Assembly (NCBI GenBank): GCA_963920575.1
Contig: OY986964.1
Location: 16,619,987-16,683,986 of the forward strand
Direction of reading: 5' to 3'
From: Narthecium ossifragum
Taxonomy: Eukaryota > Streptophyta > Magnoliopsida > Dioscoreales > Nartheciaceae
DNA length: 64,000 nt
The translations under genes and the position numbers were made by a program. Under the pieces are notes generated by a model, which had not been told where the DNA came from, searched no databases, and saw only the letters and a program-made list of their open reading frames with translations. This document shows, piece by piece, positions 11,800-23,763 of the stretch (the stretch's first letter is position 1; the number at the start of each line of letters is the position of its first letter).

Positions 11800-12919
11800 A
11801 ACCAAGCTGACGATGAAATCCATGATATATCTCCATGCCTCCTGAATGAGCAACAACAGGAGAGGAGTGAACCTCACGTAGGATGTCCTCATGCAACTCT
11901 GGATCTGCTACTCCACCTCTGGGGTACTATCAACTGTCTGCTAAAGCCGTCAGGAAACTCTATAGGCTCGATGTCGTCGTCGCTCCACGCCGTCATGGTC
12001 CTGGTGCAGACTCTCGGGGTAGGGTTGCCTCGGCCTCCACCTCGTCTGGTCTCTGCTCTCTGCCAACTCTGGCTGATCCTCTGCGCGGAGGAACCTTCAG
12101 GAACACCCTATCAGGAACTAAGAACTCCAAAGATCATCATCGCCTCTGACTTGAGTAGCTCTCTCGTCTGCTCTGTGTTGATCTCCCCGAAGACTGTCTG
12201 ACGACGTCTGGGATGGTGGATGGTGCCTCACCAACGTCGGTTGAGCAATCGGATGAATGGCACGAACTGCCGTGCTACACCTAGAATGGCACTGCACCCG
12301 TCTGGACTGATGGCTGCTGGAAAAGGAAAACTCTAGCAGTGGGACGTACTCTACCTAGCAGCCTCCTACAATCTGGTGATGACATTCGCCATGGTGTGCT
12401 TCCGCTCCCACTGTCGCGCCCCAACCCGCGTAGGCCCAACCGGGCAGGGCGACGCGAATCGGAACCTAACCTACTGCGGAAAATTTTGGCGAGGTTTCCC
12501 TCTAATCGTAGTGGTTACCCTAACAAGTCATAATCATCCTGTATTAACAATAATTACAAACCTCAAACACTGGAACTGAAATAGATACAAAACCTCAAAC
12601 ATGGAAATTATACATTTATCACTCCCGTAGGAGACTATCTATAACAAAAATGGTAAAATGGTATGATCGCCACCTCTCAAGCACCGCCAGACGCCGCTAC
12701 GTCACTAAACACCTGCCCGGTAGGTGATGTCGCTCAAATGTGTCACGCACAGCGGTTGATAAGTCACAAAATATACATAATTCACCCATTCAACTGGGCT
12801 TTGTTAGCTCTCAAGCAATGCATTTTTAATATCTTTTCGTATGGTTTCAGGTACAAGAGCTTTCGAAGAGAGTTGCATGGATTTCAAACCAAAAGACATC
12901 AGTAAAACAGATCCAGACA

Positions 12920-13315
12920 ATTTGGATCGATCCAAGGTCATTTTGGATCGATCCCGATCCTTTTCCAGAAGGCCATAGTTTTTATTCAAAGTTGGATCGA
13001 TCCGGATTCTTAATGGATCGATCCAAATATCTCTTCCTAGAGAGATCGGTACAAAATGGATCGATCCAAACCGTCACGGGATCGATCCATATTTCTTTTA
13101 CCAAGAGTACTTATTCTTGGGTACAAAATGGATCGATCCAAACCGTCATGGGATCGATCCATATTTCTTTTCCAAGAGCACTTATTCTTGGGTACAAAAT
13201 GGATCGATCCAAATTTGACTGAGATCGATCCATATTTCCTTTCCACAGAAAGGTATGATCTTTTGCTCATATTGGATCGATCCAATATTACTTTGGATCG
13301 ATCCAAGATCGCTGA
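12920..13315 (+). repeat. GATCGATC palindrome cluster, D left half
   Basis: Twelve copies of GATCGATC, mostly as GGATCGATCC, occur in about 390 bp ending about 55 bp upstream of the TATA box. Part of the block (13060-13240) is also a near-tandem repeat with units of about 75 bp. Confidence 0.9.
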
Positions 13316-13367
13316 CGGTTATAAATGGACGGCTCAGATCTAATCCAAGGGTCCACGACTTGGGGCC

Positions 13368-13375
13368 TATAAATA
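13368..13375 (+). promoter_or_regulatory. TATA box, D left half
   Basis: TATAAATA is followed by a CT-rich leader (TTCTTTTCTCTCTGG), typical of an LTR promoter. Confidence 0.7.
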
Positions 13376-13399
13376 GGGGTTTTGGCTCTAATTTGGGGG

Positions 13400-14418
13400 T
13401 CTTCTTTTCTCTCTGGTTTTCTCTCTTGACAGCCTTCATCCCCTCTCTATATTCTTGAGTTTTCTCCTCCAATTCCCAAGGATTTAGGGCTCAAAAGGTG
13501 GAGATCAATGAAGAAGATGGATGAAACCTCTCTTCCTATGAATCGTCCAACCAAGATGAGTAACTAAAATCCTCATCCTTGGGAATTCTATGATGTCTTA
13601 GGTGTTATTTTTAGATTTCTCTTGTAATCTTTGATGTAATAACGTTTGTGAGATGGAATCTTTGTATGAATTCGGATTTAATTCCTTATTTCTTCAATAA
13701 AGTCTACTCTTGAATGGTTTGAGTATCTATATTTGCATTTAATTGCTCGAGTATTAGATGCATGCTAGGTATTTGATGAAATTCCTCAAAGAGTAGGTCA
13801 TGTTAGAACCATGGCCAACTCTTGACCTTAGGATAGGAGGTTGAGATGCTAGAACCACCTCAAGCCAAAGCTATCCTACTTACCATTCTTGACTTAGAAG
13901 GAGGATTGGATTGAGGTGTTAAATCCACCTCAATCCAAGACCTTAGTCATACAAAGCCTTGATTCCTTGCCAACAATAGGACCCTAATTCGGCATTTGTT
14001 GAGCTATGATCGGATTAAAGCTTCGATCATGGATTTTCACCTTGTAATTCACACGATGAGATGATTCTAACCCGACGTCTCATTAGCGACGAGCGATACT
14101 AATCCTACGCTCGTTGATCCCTAATTTCGACTATCTCATTTAAATGTTATTCATCTTGATTCATAGAGAAAATATTTAGACCTAATTCGGATTAGAATTC
14201 CCTAGGATTTCTTCCTTGATAAATCTCTTAGCGTTAAGTGCTTCTAGAATACTTTAGTTTAAACAACTTTAAAATCAATCAAATTGTTTTCAATTATTGT
14301 AGAGATTATATTGCATCCATTAATTCGACCATCCAATTCTCCGAGGACTCGACCCGTACTCCCATCAACTACGTTGTAGTTAGCTATTAGTCCGGTTAAT
14401 TGTTTTGTCCGCCATTGA
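13400..14418 (+). other. D left half, R-U5-like noncoding sequence
   Basis: This is AT-rich DNA without an ORF, downstream of the D-left promoter. It includes a short imperfect repeat (CTAGAACCACCTCAA / TTAAATCCACCTCAA type, 13800-13940). It resembles the leader part of Athila/Tat LTRs but has no second copy in the window. Confidence 0.4.
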
Positions 14419-15366
14419 TATACTAACGACATATTTCAAGGTGAGTCAGCGGTCGTGGTGCAGTACAGCATAAGAGAGGTCGAATCCCACAGAGAGACAA
14501 GCAGGAAACATCCAGAAACACAGATAACAATGAATTGAAAACAATCAAGAGCGATGAAAGTTAAGAAAATAGATCGAAGATGTAATGGTAAGATAAAGTT
14601 AACGAAAGAAATCAGGATTTGAATGAGGCTAGGCTTCAGGAATCACGTCACTCGGATTTAGGCTCTTCTCTTCTCAATGGTCCATATAATACTCAGTTAA
14701 GGGATTCACATCCCAATCACCTTAACCGGAAGATATAGAATTATGAATCTGATAAAATATAAATGTCTCTTCCTATGATTGGTTCTTCATTTTTATAGTC
14801 CTAACTTCATCCAACCAAACCTAAGAATACACGATACCGGCTGTCACTACAGGCATCGCGCAGCAAAAGTTCATCGGGACAAAGCCCTAACTCTAACCGG
14901 ATCTCTAAGAATACACAATACCAACTCTCACAATCGGTAATGCATAGCAAAGATCTCACGGTATAGAGCCCCAACCTTATCTAACCAGATCCCTAAGAAT
15001 ACACAATACTAGCTGTCACTACGGGCAATGCATAGCAAAGGTCTCACGAGACTCGGCAAGAGAATCAAAGGAGATAACTATGGGATCACAATATCATAAA
15101 AGAAGCATGACTGGATTTATAATAATGTTTAACCACAAAGCAATATGTGAAGATCCAATACATAAGAAGAGTTTAACAATAAAGATTAAAAACTATGAAC
15201 CATTGTTGGAGAAGAAGCCCTAGTCCTCGCTAGATCATCCGTCCGCCATGCCCGTGGATTACTCGGCCATGGATGGAGATGTCTTCATCTTCTGCCTCTT
15301 GAAAAAGTCCTGAAAAGAGCCTCCAAAAACGTCCAAGAAGTCCCCCTCAAACCCTAGAAAGGGTCC

Positions 15367-15374
15367 TATTTATA
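15367..15374 (-). promoter_or_regulatory. TATA box, D right half (minus strand)
   Basis: TATAAATA on the minus strand is preceded (at higher coordinates, 15435-15790) by nine GATCGATC palindromes. The arrangement matches element B's LTR. Confidence 0.7.
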
Positions 15375-18300
15375 GCCCCAAAGTTCTCCCTCAACTGATT
15401 TGATCTAAACCGTTGATTTAATCCACTGGGAACGTCCGATCGATCCCCCTCGCTATGTTGGATCGATCGGTCTCTTGAAATCTCCAATCTTCTATTTACG
15501 CCCGAGTCCGATCGATGGACGGATCGATCGAACTCTGCTCCTCTAAAAAGCATACGTTCTGTCACCCTTTAATTCCCAAGTCCGATCGATCGAATTATGA
15601 GTGTTGGATCGATCGGTTGAGTAAAAATCCGCTGTTTTTGGCTTTTTCCTAGTCCGATCGATCTGACCATTGGTGTCGGATCGATCGGACCCCATAGGAG
15701 CGATGGAGGGATCGATCGGATGTGTTGTGGTTGAAAAACACATGTTCTGTCACGTTTTTGCATGGTCCGATCGATCGGCGGATCGCTCGGACTTCCAGCT
15801 TATTTTCGGTTCTGCCCTTCAGACTGCGCCATCGGTACTAAAATTGCCGTAACTTCCTCTAGGAAACTCGGAATCATGAACCGTAAAGTTCTTCAGAATC
15901 TAGACTTGAAGAGCTTTCCAACCATATATGGCACATCATCTGGTTCTTCATGAGCAGGTACAGATTAATTTTTGAAGTTGATCCATATACTTTTTTCAGC
16001 TTCTTTTAGCTCCAATTTCCTGCATTTTCCAAACAACCATGTGAAGCAACATATAGATGTAAAAATAGTAATAAACATGTTGATTAAGGATAATAATCTA
16101 GCAATTGAGATGATTATAAGGCTATTTAGAGTGCACTTTCATGCACTCATCAGTAGGGGCGACCGAAGAAGAGCTCGCGCTAGCACCTGCAAAACGCAGC
16201 CCGGGTAGGAGTGAGCACTAAGCTCAGCAGGGACATTACACTACGACACTCACAAAGGAGGGAACACAACAGTGTCGCCCCCAAGCAAAGAGTAGGTGTA
16301 TCACAGGGGTCCCATAACCCCACCGGATGCCCCTGAGAGCCCCAGTCGTGGTCTTCCAGCGAACTGGTCACACACTGGGTCACACTCAGTAAGGCAGGAA
16401 ACAGCACTGCCAACTCACAACAGGATCCTGGGCACTGTTGGCGGATAGCAACGCTGGGTAGTCACACCTGCCACCCAAGAGTTCAAGAAGGACTGGGTAC
16501 CGGCTACACCGCAACTTGGCTCGAGGCCGACACGACCTCTAAACATCAAGCAACATTAGTATTTGTGTCATGTAACCCTATCATCGAAAACGACTGAATA
16601 CTACAAATCGAGTCATGGACTAAGCTACCCGCAACGGTCCTAAGGGATAGATCCGGGCCACCCGGAAGCCCCGGATCGGCAACGCCCTAAACAGATGCAA
16701 CTAGTGCACAACACAATGCATGCTATGAACATGCGCAGAATAAATACATGTAAGCATGCAACAGGATGTGATGATATAAATACAAGATCTGGGCACGGCA
16801 CCCTGCCGGCCCGGGGTGGTGAACAAATATTTAAAGTCTAGGGATTGCTGCAGTGGTACCACCACCAACTGCCAGCAGTCCAACACAACACCTGCACCGG
16901 GAAACAACCCTGCAAACAACAGCTCACAAATATAGCAGATAGAGCCCTCGGCGCACGCCGGCATGCAAGGCTATGGAAAGCTGTAGGGCTACCCGCCCGT
17001 TTATTCTAAACATCCCGGGAGTCATCACTCTCCCGGTTCACCACTGCCCACTGCCCTATTATAGGGCTAGCATGCTTAAACATATGTACCAGGTATTAAG
17101 ACAGTAAAGAAAACTGTCATACAAAGCCCCACGGGTGAAAACCCACTTAAAACACGCTTCAGCCACTAAGAGATCGATCTCCCTTCTCAAGGGGATCGAT
17201 CTCTTAGCACTTAGGGAAAACTCGTCCCTGTCAACCGAAGGAGATCGATCTCCTCCTCCGGGGGGATCGATCTTCCTCGTGACTTGAGACCCCCCGCCAC
17301 CAGTCACTAAGGGATCGATCTCCCCTCTCAAGGGGATCGATACCGCTCGGGCTGGGCGTAACATACCATAAGGGATCGATCCCTCCTCAAACGGGATCGA
17401 TCCGAATGGGTTCTCCGGCGTACTTCCGGCGAGGAATACCGCCGGAAAACACATCCAAACTTAACCAAACTCTGGGATCTGATAGATCAAGATCCCACGA
17501 GTCCAAAACTGATGAAAACACGAGAAATAAACATGTATACAGAGAGATCTAAGCCAAAGAACATGAATCAAACCGGAAAACTCAAAACCCCGACATAAAA
17601 GTGGGTAGGAATCCCTACTGGAGTAAGAGCGGCTTAAATCCAAGCAGTTAGGCCTTAGATCTTCCTCAAACGAGCTCAGATCCAGCAAGAACACGGTTTA
17701 AATCTCGGAAATCCCAAAAAAAATCAAAGGATAACGATATCGTTTGCTTTATAGACAAACGAACCGACATATGGGAGATCGATCTCCCTTAGAGAAGAGA
17801 TCGATCTTCCTTGCCAGAACGGGTTTGACTTTTTGGCACAAGGAGATCGATCTCTTAGCTAGAGAGGATCTATCCCAGTTGTCCAAAAAGTTAGACTTGG
17901 GCCAAAACTCAAGCCCAAGCCCGGATCTTTTGATCCCGGGTCCCACTAACTATTCTAAGCAAACATTACCACAAACACGGTCAGTGTGTGCACACGCGCG
18001 AGTGTGAAACTAGCCGACAAGGTGCAATTTACCAAATTGCCTTTGCGGCCCACAACGAGCCACAGGAGGAGAGGGACGGGTCCTCACACCCACTCTGACA
18101 CTGAAACGGGCTGTAATGGGTCTGCCGAATCTGTAACACTGCTACCTAAGCACGACCTGCCATCTGCTGACGCTGTCCGGCCCTCTATCATTTGCTCGGT
18201 ACCAACCACAACACGGATCTCCACGAGCTCCGGATATATACCCTGGGTCTATATCTCTCTGGCCGGGAGAGCTGGGATGCTGCAAACACCGAAGGGGAGG

Positions 18301-20897
18301 TCATCTGGAATCTGATCCTTGAAACCTGATCCAACTGATTGTCTGTCTCTGATGAGCTGACAAATCCACCAAATCTGCTCTAGCCTCTTTAACCACTGCT
18401 GATGGCTAACACCCTTAAAGGCACTGACTCAGTGACTTTAAGGCAAAAGCTCCGGTCTCCTGGTCACTCTGGTCAACGGTCCTGCAGTCTTGGAGATACC
18501 TCTACTGAATCTTGAACACCGTCTTCAACCTCTGCTGTCGTACATCTGTGTTGAGCCCCGCTGAATCAATTGATCTGCCTGCCGCTGAGACTGCCCGTCC
18601 GTCGAAACCTGCCTCTGAAGGCCAAGACCTCGCGCTGGGAGCCAAATAATGCCGATACACCCTCGGAAGCTGCGATGCAAACGCCAAATATCGCTGGTGC
18701 TCCTCCTCAATGCGCCAGTAAATAGGATGTTGTCGATGAACGCTACTGCAACTGATCAGGGTACGGCCTGAAGATCCTCTACATCAGATCTGTGAAAGTT
18801 GCTGGTGCGTTCGTCAGACTAAATGGCATCACTGTGAACTGGTACAGTCCATACCTCGTACGGAAGGCTGCCTCCGGGATGTCGCAATCCCAAATCCTCA
18901 GCTGGTGTAGTCGATGCGAAGGTCAAACTCTGAAGGGGTCGACAAGTCTCTCAACTGCTAACACATCATAGTTACACTGCAGCGGGCGCATACTTTGTGC
19001 TGCAACACTGACTAGCTTCCTGACGCCCATGCATGTATGGAGGGAACCATCCACAATGAGAACCGGAACACACTCTGAGGAAACACACCTAGGCGAACGA
19101 AATCCCAATCTACCGACTCGGCTGACTGAGTCCTCGACTCTTCAAATGCTGCTGGCATCCACATGCAAACTCGCAACACTCACAACCGCCCAAAGGAAAT
19201 CTCGACCTCGAACTCGGTGTCCCGTGAAGGCGACAACCAGAAAGCTTCTCAAGAAGGACAGTTGCACAAACAACAACAACAACACGAGGGGAAAGCTGCT
19301 CTCCAGAGCACCCTCGAAAACAACGGGGAAGGAGTTCACTACAAGCCGGTGAACAAACCCCAGCTCTCGCCAAGAAGAAGGATCGCCGAACCGTGATCTT
19401 CAACGAGAGCGAAACAACGTCGTTAGGTGTGCTCACGACAACTTCCCACGACCAAAGAAGCACAACCCGGTGCGCGACCAACCGACGCAACCGACGCAAC
19501 CGAGGAAGCCGTCGAACCCCAACGTGCACCATACGTGGGCGACGGATACCTAGAGGTTCCCAACCTCTAGGAAACGCCCCGACAAGAGCAACCAACCCAA
19601 GCTCTTGTCCCAATCGGCGGCTACTCTCAAGCCACACCCGACTCCAGTCCCAAGCCGACACGGCTACACGGGGACGAGTCGCAAGGGTGAAAACCCAGAG
19701 CCACAAAGGAAAACGTAAGCTGCGAGAAGCTTCGAAAGCTGAAGGTGACGGCTCTGAAACTGGCTGCTGCTGAAGATGCTCTCTCTCCTCTAGAGTGCAT
19801 GAACCTTTGGCTGGACCAGTCGCCGCGTCGTCTCCAGCAAGCCTCTATCTGGAGCCTGAATTCCCGCGTCTGCCCAAGGTACCTGCCCCAACTGAGGCAC
19901 TAGTCCACCGCTCTGGCCCACATCGTGCGTCACGCCCGACTGCTCTGCGATAAGCGCCCAGCGCCCCTCGCAACCAGGACCGTCAGTGGAAAGACCCACA
20001 ACGGCTAGCACTCGAGCACCCGGTGGACTACCTCTCAATATGACGGTCCATGCTACCTCTCAAAGGACCGGCACGACGCTGCTGCCGCCACGGCTGTCGC
20101 TGATGCTGAAACCTCTGCCTCTGCCAACGGCTACCCTGCCGTTCCCCAGAAGCAGGAACGACAACCCCGAAACTCACCACGACCACCGGCCAACTGCCCG
20201 GTGTCAACCCTCAAGTCACCTGTCTCAGTAGCTAACGCACAGTCCAGGGTGCACCATGCTGTCGCCCTAGCCTACCGAGTCAGATGAACCAGCCAACCCA
20301 CGTGTCACCACGCGGTGCGAGTACCCAGAACCAGAGGAGGGTACTCCCAACTACACCACCCTCCAAGGGTAGGTGCCAGAGAACAGCACGCGAACTGTTC
20401 TCAACACACAACCAACAGTGTCCCTAGTGGTCCCGACAAGCGCCACTACGAATCGCTTCCTGGGAAGGCAAGAAAACAATAGCTTCCCAAGCAAGTGATA
20501 CTCCAGGATGTCCAAAACATCCGGGATCCGGGACACCTCCTTCAATCAGTCCTCTACTGTCGAAGGATCTCCAACATCACCCCTGGACCACAACGGGTCC
20601 ACCTCTCAGGATTCCAAGAGTATAAAGGCGACACGTCCTATTCCCTACTCGCTCATCTCCAGCACAGGGGGAGACACTGTCAGGCGAGGGAACGGACGAC
20701 ACTGGTGCGCATGCACATCTCCCCCTGAGACGTCATGACGCAACCGGGAAGCAACAAAACATAACAACAAACAGATAGATAAGCATGTCACATGCAATCG
20801 CAAACAGACATGCAAGGATGTTCTAGACCTAGAACTATCCCCAACCCACACTCAATCTCAACCGTATCCTGATCCTAACCCTGGGATCTACAACCTA

Positions 20898-20911
20898 TGC
20901 TCTAATACCAA
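20898..20911 (-). other. Element E primer binding site
   Basis: The minus strand reads TTGGTATTAGAGCA, separated from the 5' LTR end (20914) by two bases. It is the initiator-Met-tRNA primer site with one C-to-T change from TGGTATCAGAGC. Confidence 0.9.
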
Positions 20912-20913
20912 GC

Positions 20914-22932
20914 TGTCGCGTCCCGACCCGCAAAAGCCCAACCGGGCCGGGCGATGCGAACCGGAACCTAACTAAATGTGGAAATAAAGGCGAGGGGTTC
21001 CCCCCAACTTACTGATTTCATTAAACAGTTCATAAGCACCCCTAAATAATACAACAAATTTAAACCTCAACAGATATAATATAATAATCCAAAACCTCAA
21101 AGGGGTTACAACAGTTTATACATCATACTCCCGTAGGAGACTAACTATAACAAAATTGTAGAAAGTGATCACTGATCCTCAGACCCCGCCAGACGCCGCC
21201 GCGCCACCAAACACCTGCCCGGTAGGGGCTACTGAAGAAGAGCTGGCGCCTGCCCCTACAAAACGCAGCCCGAGTAGGAGTGAGCATAAAGCTCAGTAGG
21301 GTTCTACACTACGTCACACAGAAGGAAGGGGGAACGCAACAGTGTTGCCCTCAAGTAAGACCTGGGTGTACACAGGGGCCCCATAACCCCACCACGTGTC
21401 CCTGAGGCCCACGATCATGGTCTTCCAGCCGAGCTGGTCACATGTCTGGTCACACTCAGAAGCAGGAAACAACACTGCTGGCCCACAAGCAGGGAACGGC
21501 ACTGCAGGCGGGAAACGGCACCGCTAAGTAGGCAACCCCTCTACTCAAGGGTAAACACAGTGGAACACGGGCTACACCTCAGCATCCGACTCAAGGTCGA
21601 CACGACCTATATAATCATCAAGCAATATGTGTACCAGTCAATGCCTATCATCAAGTTTGATCGGACACCACAATTCGAACCGAGTCGTAACTACCCAACC
21701 CCGGTCCTAGGGCTAAATCCGAGCTTCCAGCCTCGGGATGGCGATCCACAAATCACCCACGCCCTAACCATGCAACTAATGCACAATAGAGAATGCATGC
21801 TATGAACATACACAAATAAGAGAATAAATCATGCAACAGTATGATCAGGCAACATACAAGTCTAACAGGATCGCTGCAGCAGTACTACCAACCGCTGCCA
21901 GCCTATCCGCAGCGAGTCCCGGCATTACGACGGTATCACGACCGTCACCCGCGGACTCCTGCAACGGGAAGCAACCCCGAAAACTTCGATGAACAGTAAA
22001 AATATATTATTATAATCCGAGCTTGTAATATTATATTCAAAACACCAAAATGCTCTCTACAAGCAGCTAGTTGACCCCGTCGATCCGACGTCCAAACGAC
22101 GTCGGATTCAAGATCCAACTTAGACACCAGTAGATCTATATGCATAGATCAACATATCCAAATTCCAGAATCATCCAACGGTTAGAGTTACGGGAAAACG
22201 CTAATCAAAATCACTAATTAAACTAACTTACCAATTAATTACTGCAACGCAGCTCGCCAGTAATAATTCATAACAATTCGTAGGAAAATCGGACAAATAC
22301 GAAATAAACTGGAATGGAAGGCTAACGAAGAGATCTACAACTCTTATGTTTATCAAAAGCCAAGATCATACACGTACAAGCCGGAAAACTCGCCGCAAGC
22401 CGGCTGTTCTTCAAGAACAGCAGAAAACCAGAAAATCCGAGATTAATCATGCATAAATCCTACTCAAATCTCAACCAAAGATCATGAAACTTATATCAGT
22501 AATTCTAATAGACAAGATGCATCCAACAACACAATTTCATCAAGATCTAACGGCTAGATTTAACGAAACCCATTAAACACTCTCGTAGGTAGAAAAACCT
22601 ACCGAACTGCGCTAATTCCTTGGTTGATTGCTTGCTAACCAGCTGCTAACCAAGCTCCAACCCATGTCGGTGATCGTCCTCACGTCGCCACGATTCCAAC
22701 GAGCCTTCAAGCTCCCAAAATGGTGGCCGGAGGAGGGAGAACGGCAACGAAGGAGATGGCTGCCGGGAAGAACAGAGGAAACAGGGCACCGCGGGAAGAA
22801 TAGAAAGAAGGAAGAAGAAGAGAAAGAAGAAGAGGAGGAGAAGAGAAGGGGAAGGTCGGGGAAGGTGGGGAAAAAGGGAAGGAGAGGTCCTCTCCTCTGA
22901 CAATGGAGAACGACGGCCGTCTTCTCCAAGCA
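20914..22932 (-). repeat. Element E 5' LTR, U3 end missing
   Basis: It starts TGTCGCGTCCC at 20914 and follows E's 3' LTR until the CTTCTCCAAGCA motif, where homology stops. The missing part corresponds to about 10722-11023 of the 3' LTR and includes the 30-bp palindrome and the LTR terminus. Confidence 0.9.
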
Positions 22933-22961
22933 GGTGCAAGCGTTAGCTCCTCTTCGGTGGG
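22931..22961 (+). other. Filler DNA at the E/F junction
   Basis: About 30 bases here match 23094-23123 of the F LTR with one mismatch, in the same orientation, sitting between the broken E LTR and the resumed F LTR. The arrangement is a templated insertion at a deletion junction. Confidence 0.85.
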
Positions 22962-23472
22962 ATTATGGGACCCCTGTGTACACCCAGGTCTTACTTGAGG
23001 GTGACACTATTGCGTTCCCCTCTTCCTTCTGTGTGTGTCGTAGTGTAGAACCCTACTGAGCTTTATGCTGACTCCTACCCGGGCTGCGTTTTACAGGTGC
23101 AGGCGTTAGCTCCTCTTCGGTGGCCCCTACCGGGCAGTTGGTCAGTGGTGCGGCGACGCCAGGCAGCGTTTGAGAGGTGGTGATCTTTGACGGTTTTATA
23201 CCCTATGTTAGTTAGTCTCCTACGGGAGTGTTTAATGTTGTATTTGGATCTTCCCCTCTCCGAGGATATGTATATTAAATTCACTTGGGTTTTGTATTCT
23301 GTGGTTCGAGGTTTCTTTAATTATGTCTTTTTAAATTGAGGGCGTTTGTGATGAATTGTTAGGGAGACCAATAGGTTAGAGGGAACCCTCGCCAATATTT
23401 TTCCGCGGTTTGTTAGGTTTCGGTTCGCGTCGCCCGGCCCGGTTAGGCTTTCGCGGGTCGGGGCGCGACAGC

Positions 23473-23485
23473 TTGGTATCAGAGC
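23473..23485 (+). other. Element F primer binding site
   Basis: TTGGTATCAGAGC lies two bases after the LTR end, an exact match to the plant initiator-Met-tRNA primer site. The following 70 bp resemble the same region of E. Confidence 0.95.
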
Positions 23486-23763
23486 ATAGGTTGTAGATCC
23501 TAGGGTTAGGATTAGGATTCGATTGAGTTTGAGCGTGGAATGGGTTAGTTCTATGTTTAGAACATCCGTGCATGCTCCTTTTGATGTGTTATGCTTTTCC
23601 GCTTTCTGTTTGTGTTGCCATGTTTTGCGGTTTCTGATGAGTGAACGCTCATTTGTCGTTGGTGATTGCGCAGGTGGCGGGAGCTCGAGACCGGCCTTTG
23701 GTTATCGGTCGGGGTGGGGCACGACCCGGTCGGCCCGCCTGACCGAGCAAGGAGGTTCTCGCT

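Larger units (their letters stand above)
12725..16152. mobile_element. Unit D: 3.4-kb insertion made of two opposed LTR-like halves
   Basis: The insertion starts TGATGTCGCTC and ends CACTCATCA, with target duplication GTAGG (12720-12724 and 16153-16157), and the host LTR is otherwise unbroken. The left half (to about 14418) has a plus-strand promoter: 12 GATCGATC palindromes (12920-13315), then a TATA box at 13368. The right half (about 14419-16152, beginning TGATATACTAACGAC) is a minus-strand LTR clearly related to element B's LTR, with a minus-strand TATA at 15367-15374 and nine palindromes. The two halves face each other. There is no primer site, no gag or pol. I cannot decide whether D is one rearranged element or two LTRs of related families sharing outer ends. 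Confidence 0.7.
12412..18088 (-). mobile_element. Solo LTR, chromovirus family, in E; split by unit D
   Basis: It runs from TGTCGCGCCCC at 12412 to CCTCACA at 18088 with target duplication CCCAC (12407-12411 and 18089-18093). Without the nested unit D and its extra TSD copy it is about 2244 bp, the same as the solo LTR at 6398-8642. Palindrome clusters lie at 17170-17405 and 17770-17875. Confidence 0.92.
11665..20897 (-). pseudogene. Degenerate gag-pol of element E
   Basis: The two segments are 11665-12411 and 18089-20897, separated by a solo LTR with duplicated CCCAC. On the minus strand a reverse-transcriptase remnant is readable around 18720-18880 ([12 protein letters not shown] then LTNAP), with frame breaks and a stop just after it. 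Towards the 5' end (about 19790-20300) the minus strand reads as a glutamine- and arginine-rich gag-like region. No long frame survives. E is therefore more damaged than F, although E inserted into F, so the decay history was not simply time-dependent. Confidence 0.7.
8716..22932 (-). mobile_element. Element E: reverse-oriented chromovirus-like retrotransposon nested in F's 5' LTR
   Basis: On the minus strand the order is 5' LTR (22932 to 20914, truncated), primer site (20911 to 20898), degenerate gag-pol (about 20900 to 11098), 3' LTR (11023 to 8716). The LTRs are closely similar to each other and belong to F's family. The left flank before 8716 is CGTTT. The right terminus is lost: about 290 bp of the U3 end of the 5' LTR and about 95 bp of the F LTR are deleted and replaced by filler, so the target duplication cannot be verified. 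A solo LTR (12412-18088) carrying unit D sits inside the internal region. Confidence 0.85.
2429..23470 (+). repeat. Element F 5' LTR, split into four pieces by nested elements
   Basis: The LTR starts TGTGAGGACC at 2429 and ends GGGGCGCGACA at 23470, directly before the primer site. Its pieces are 2429-3026, 5397-6397, 8648-8715 and 22962-23470. Each break except the last is flanked by a clean 5-bp duplication belonging to the inserted unit. At the last break about 95 bp of this LTR are missing, judged against 47912-48008 of the solo LTR at 46260. A TATA box is at 2737-2743, and palindrome clusters lie at 2640-2730 and 5457-5720. Confidence 0.85.

Noticed and set aside
13037..13343. Overlapping open frames on both strands in palindrome clusters (Asp-Arg-Ser-rich peptides)
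   Set aside because: They are produced by GATCGATC, which lacks stops in several frames. There is no family resemblance and no conserved start.
19110..19773. Open frames of 126-198 codons on both strands in E
   Set aside because: They overlap each other, resemble nothing, and lie in degenerate gag-pol. The minus-strand RT remnant nearby shows the real frame.
20914..23470. E and F as a head-to-head inverted repeat pair
   Set aside because: The plus-strand LTR piece at 22962-23470 is the last part of F's own 5' LTR that starts at 2429. The inverted look comes from E being nested in reverse orientation with a deleted border.
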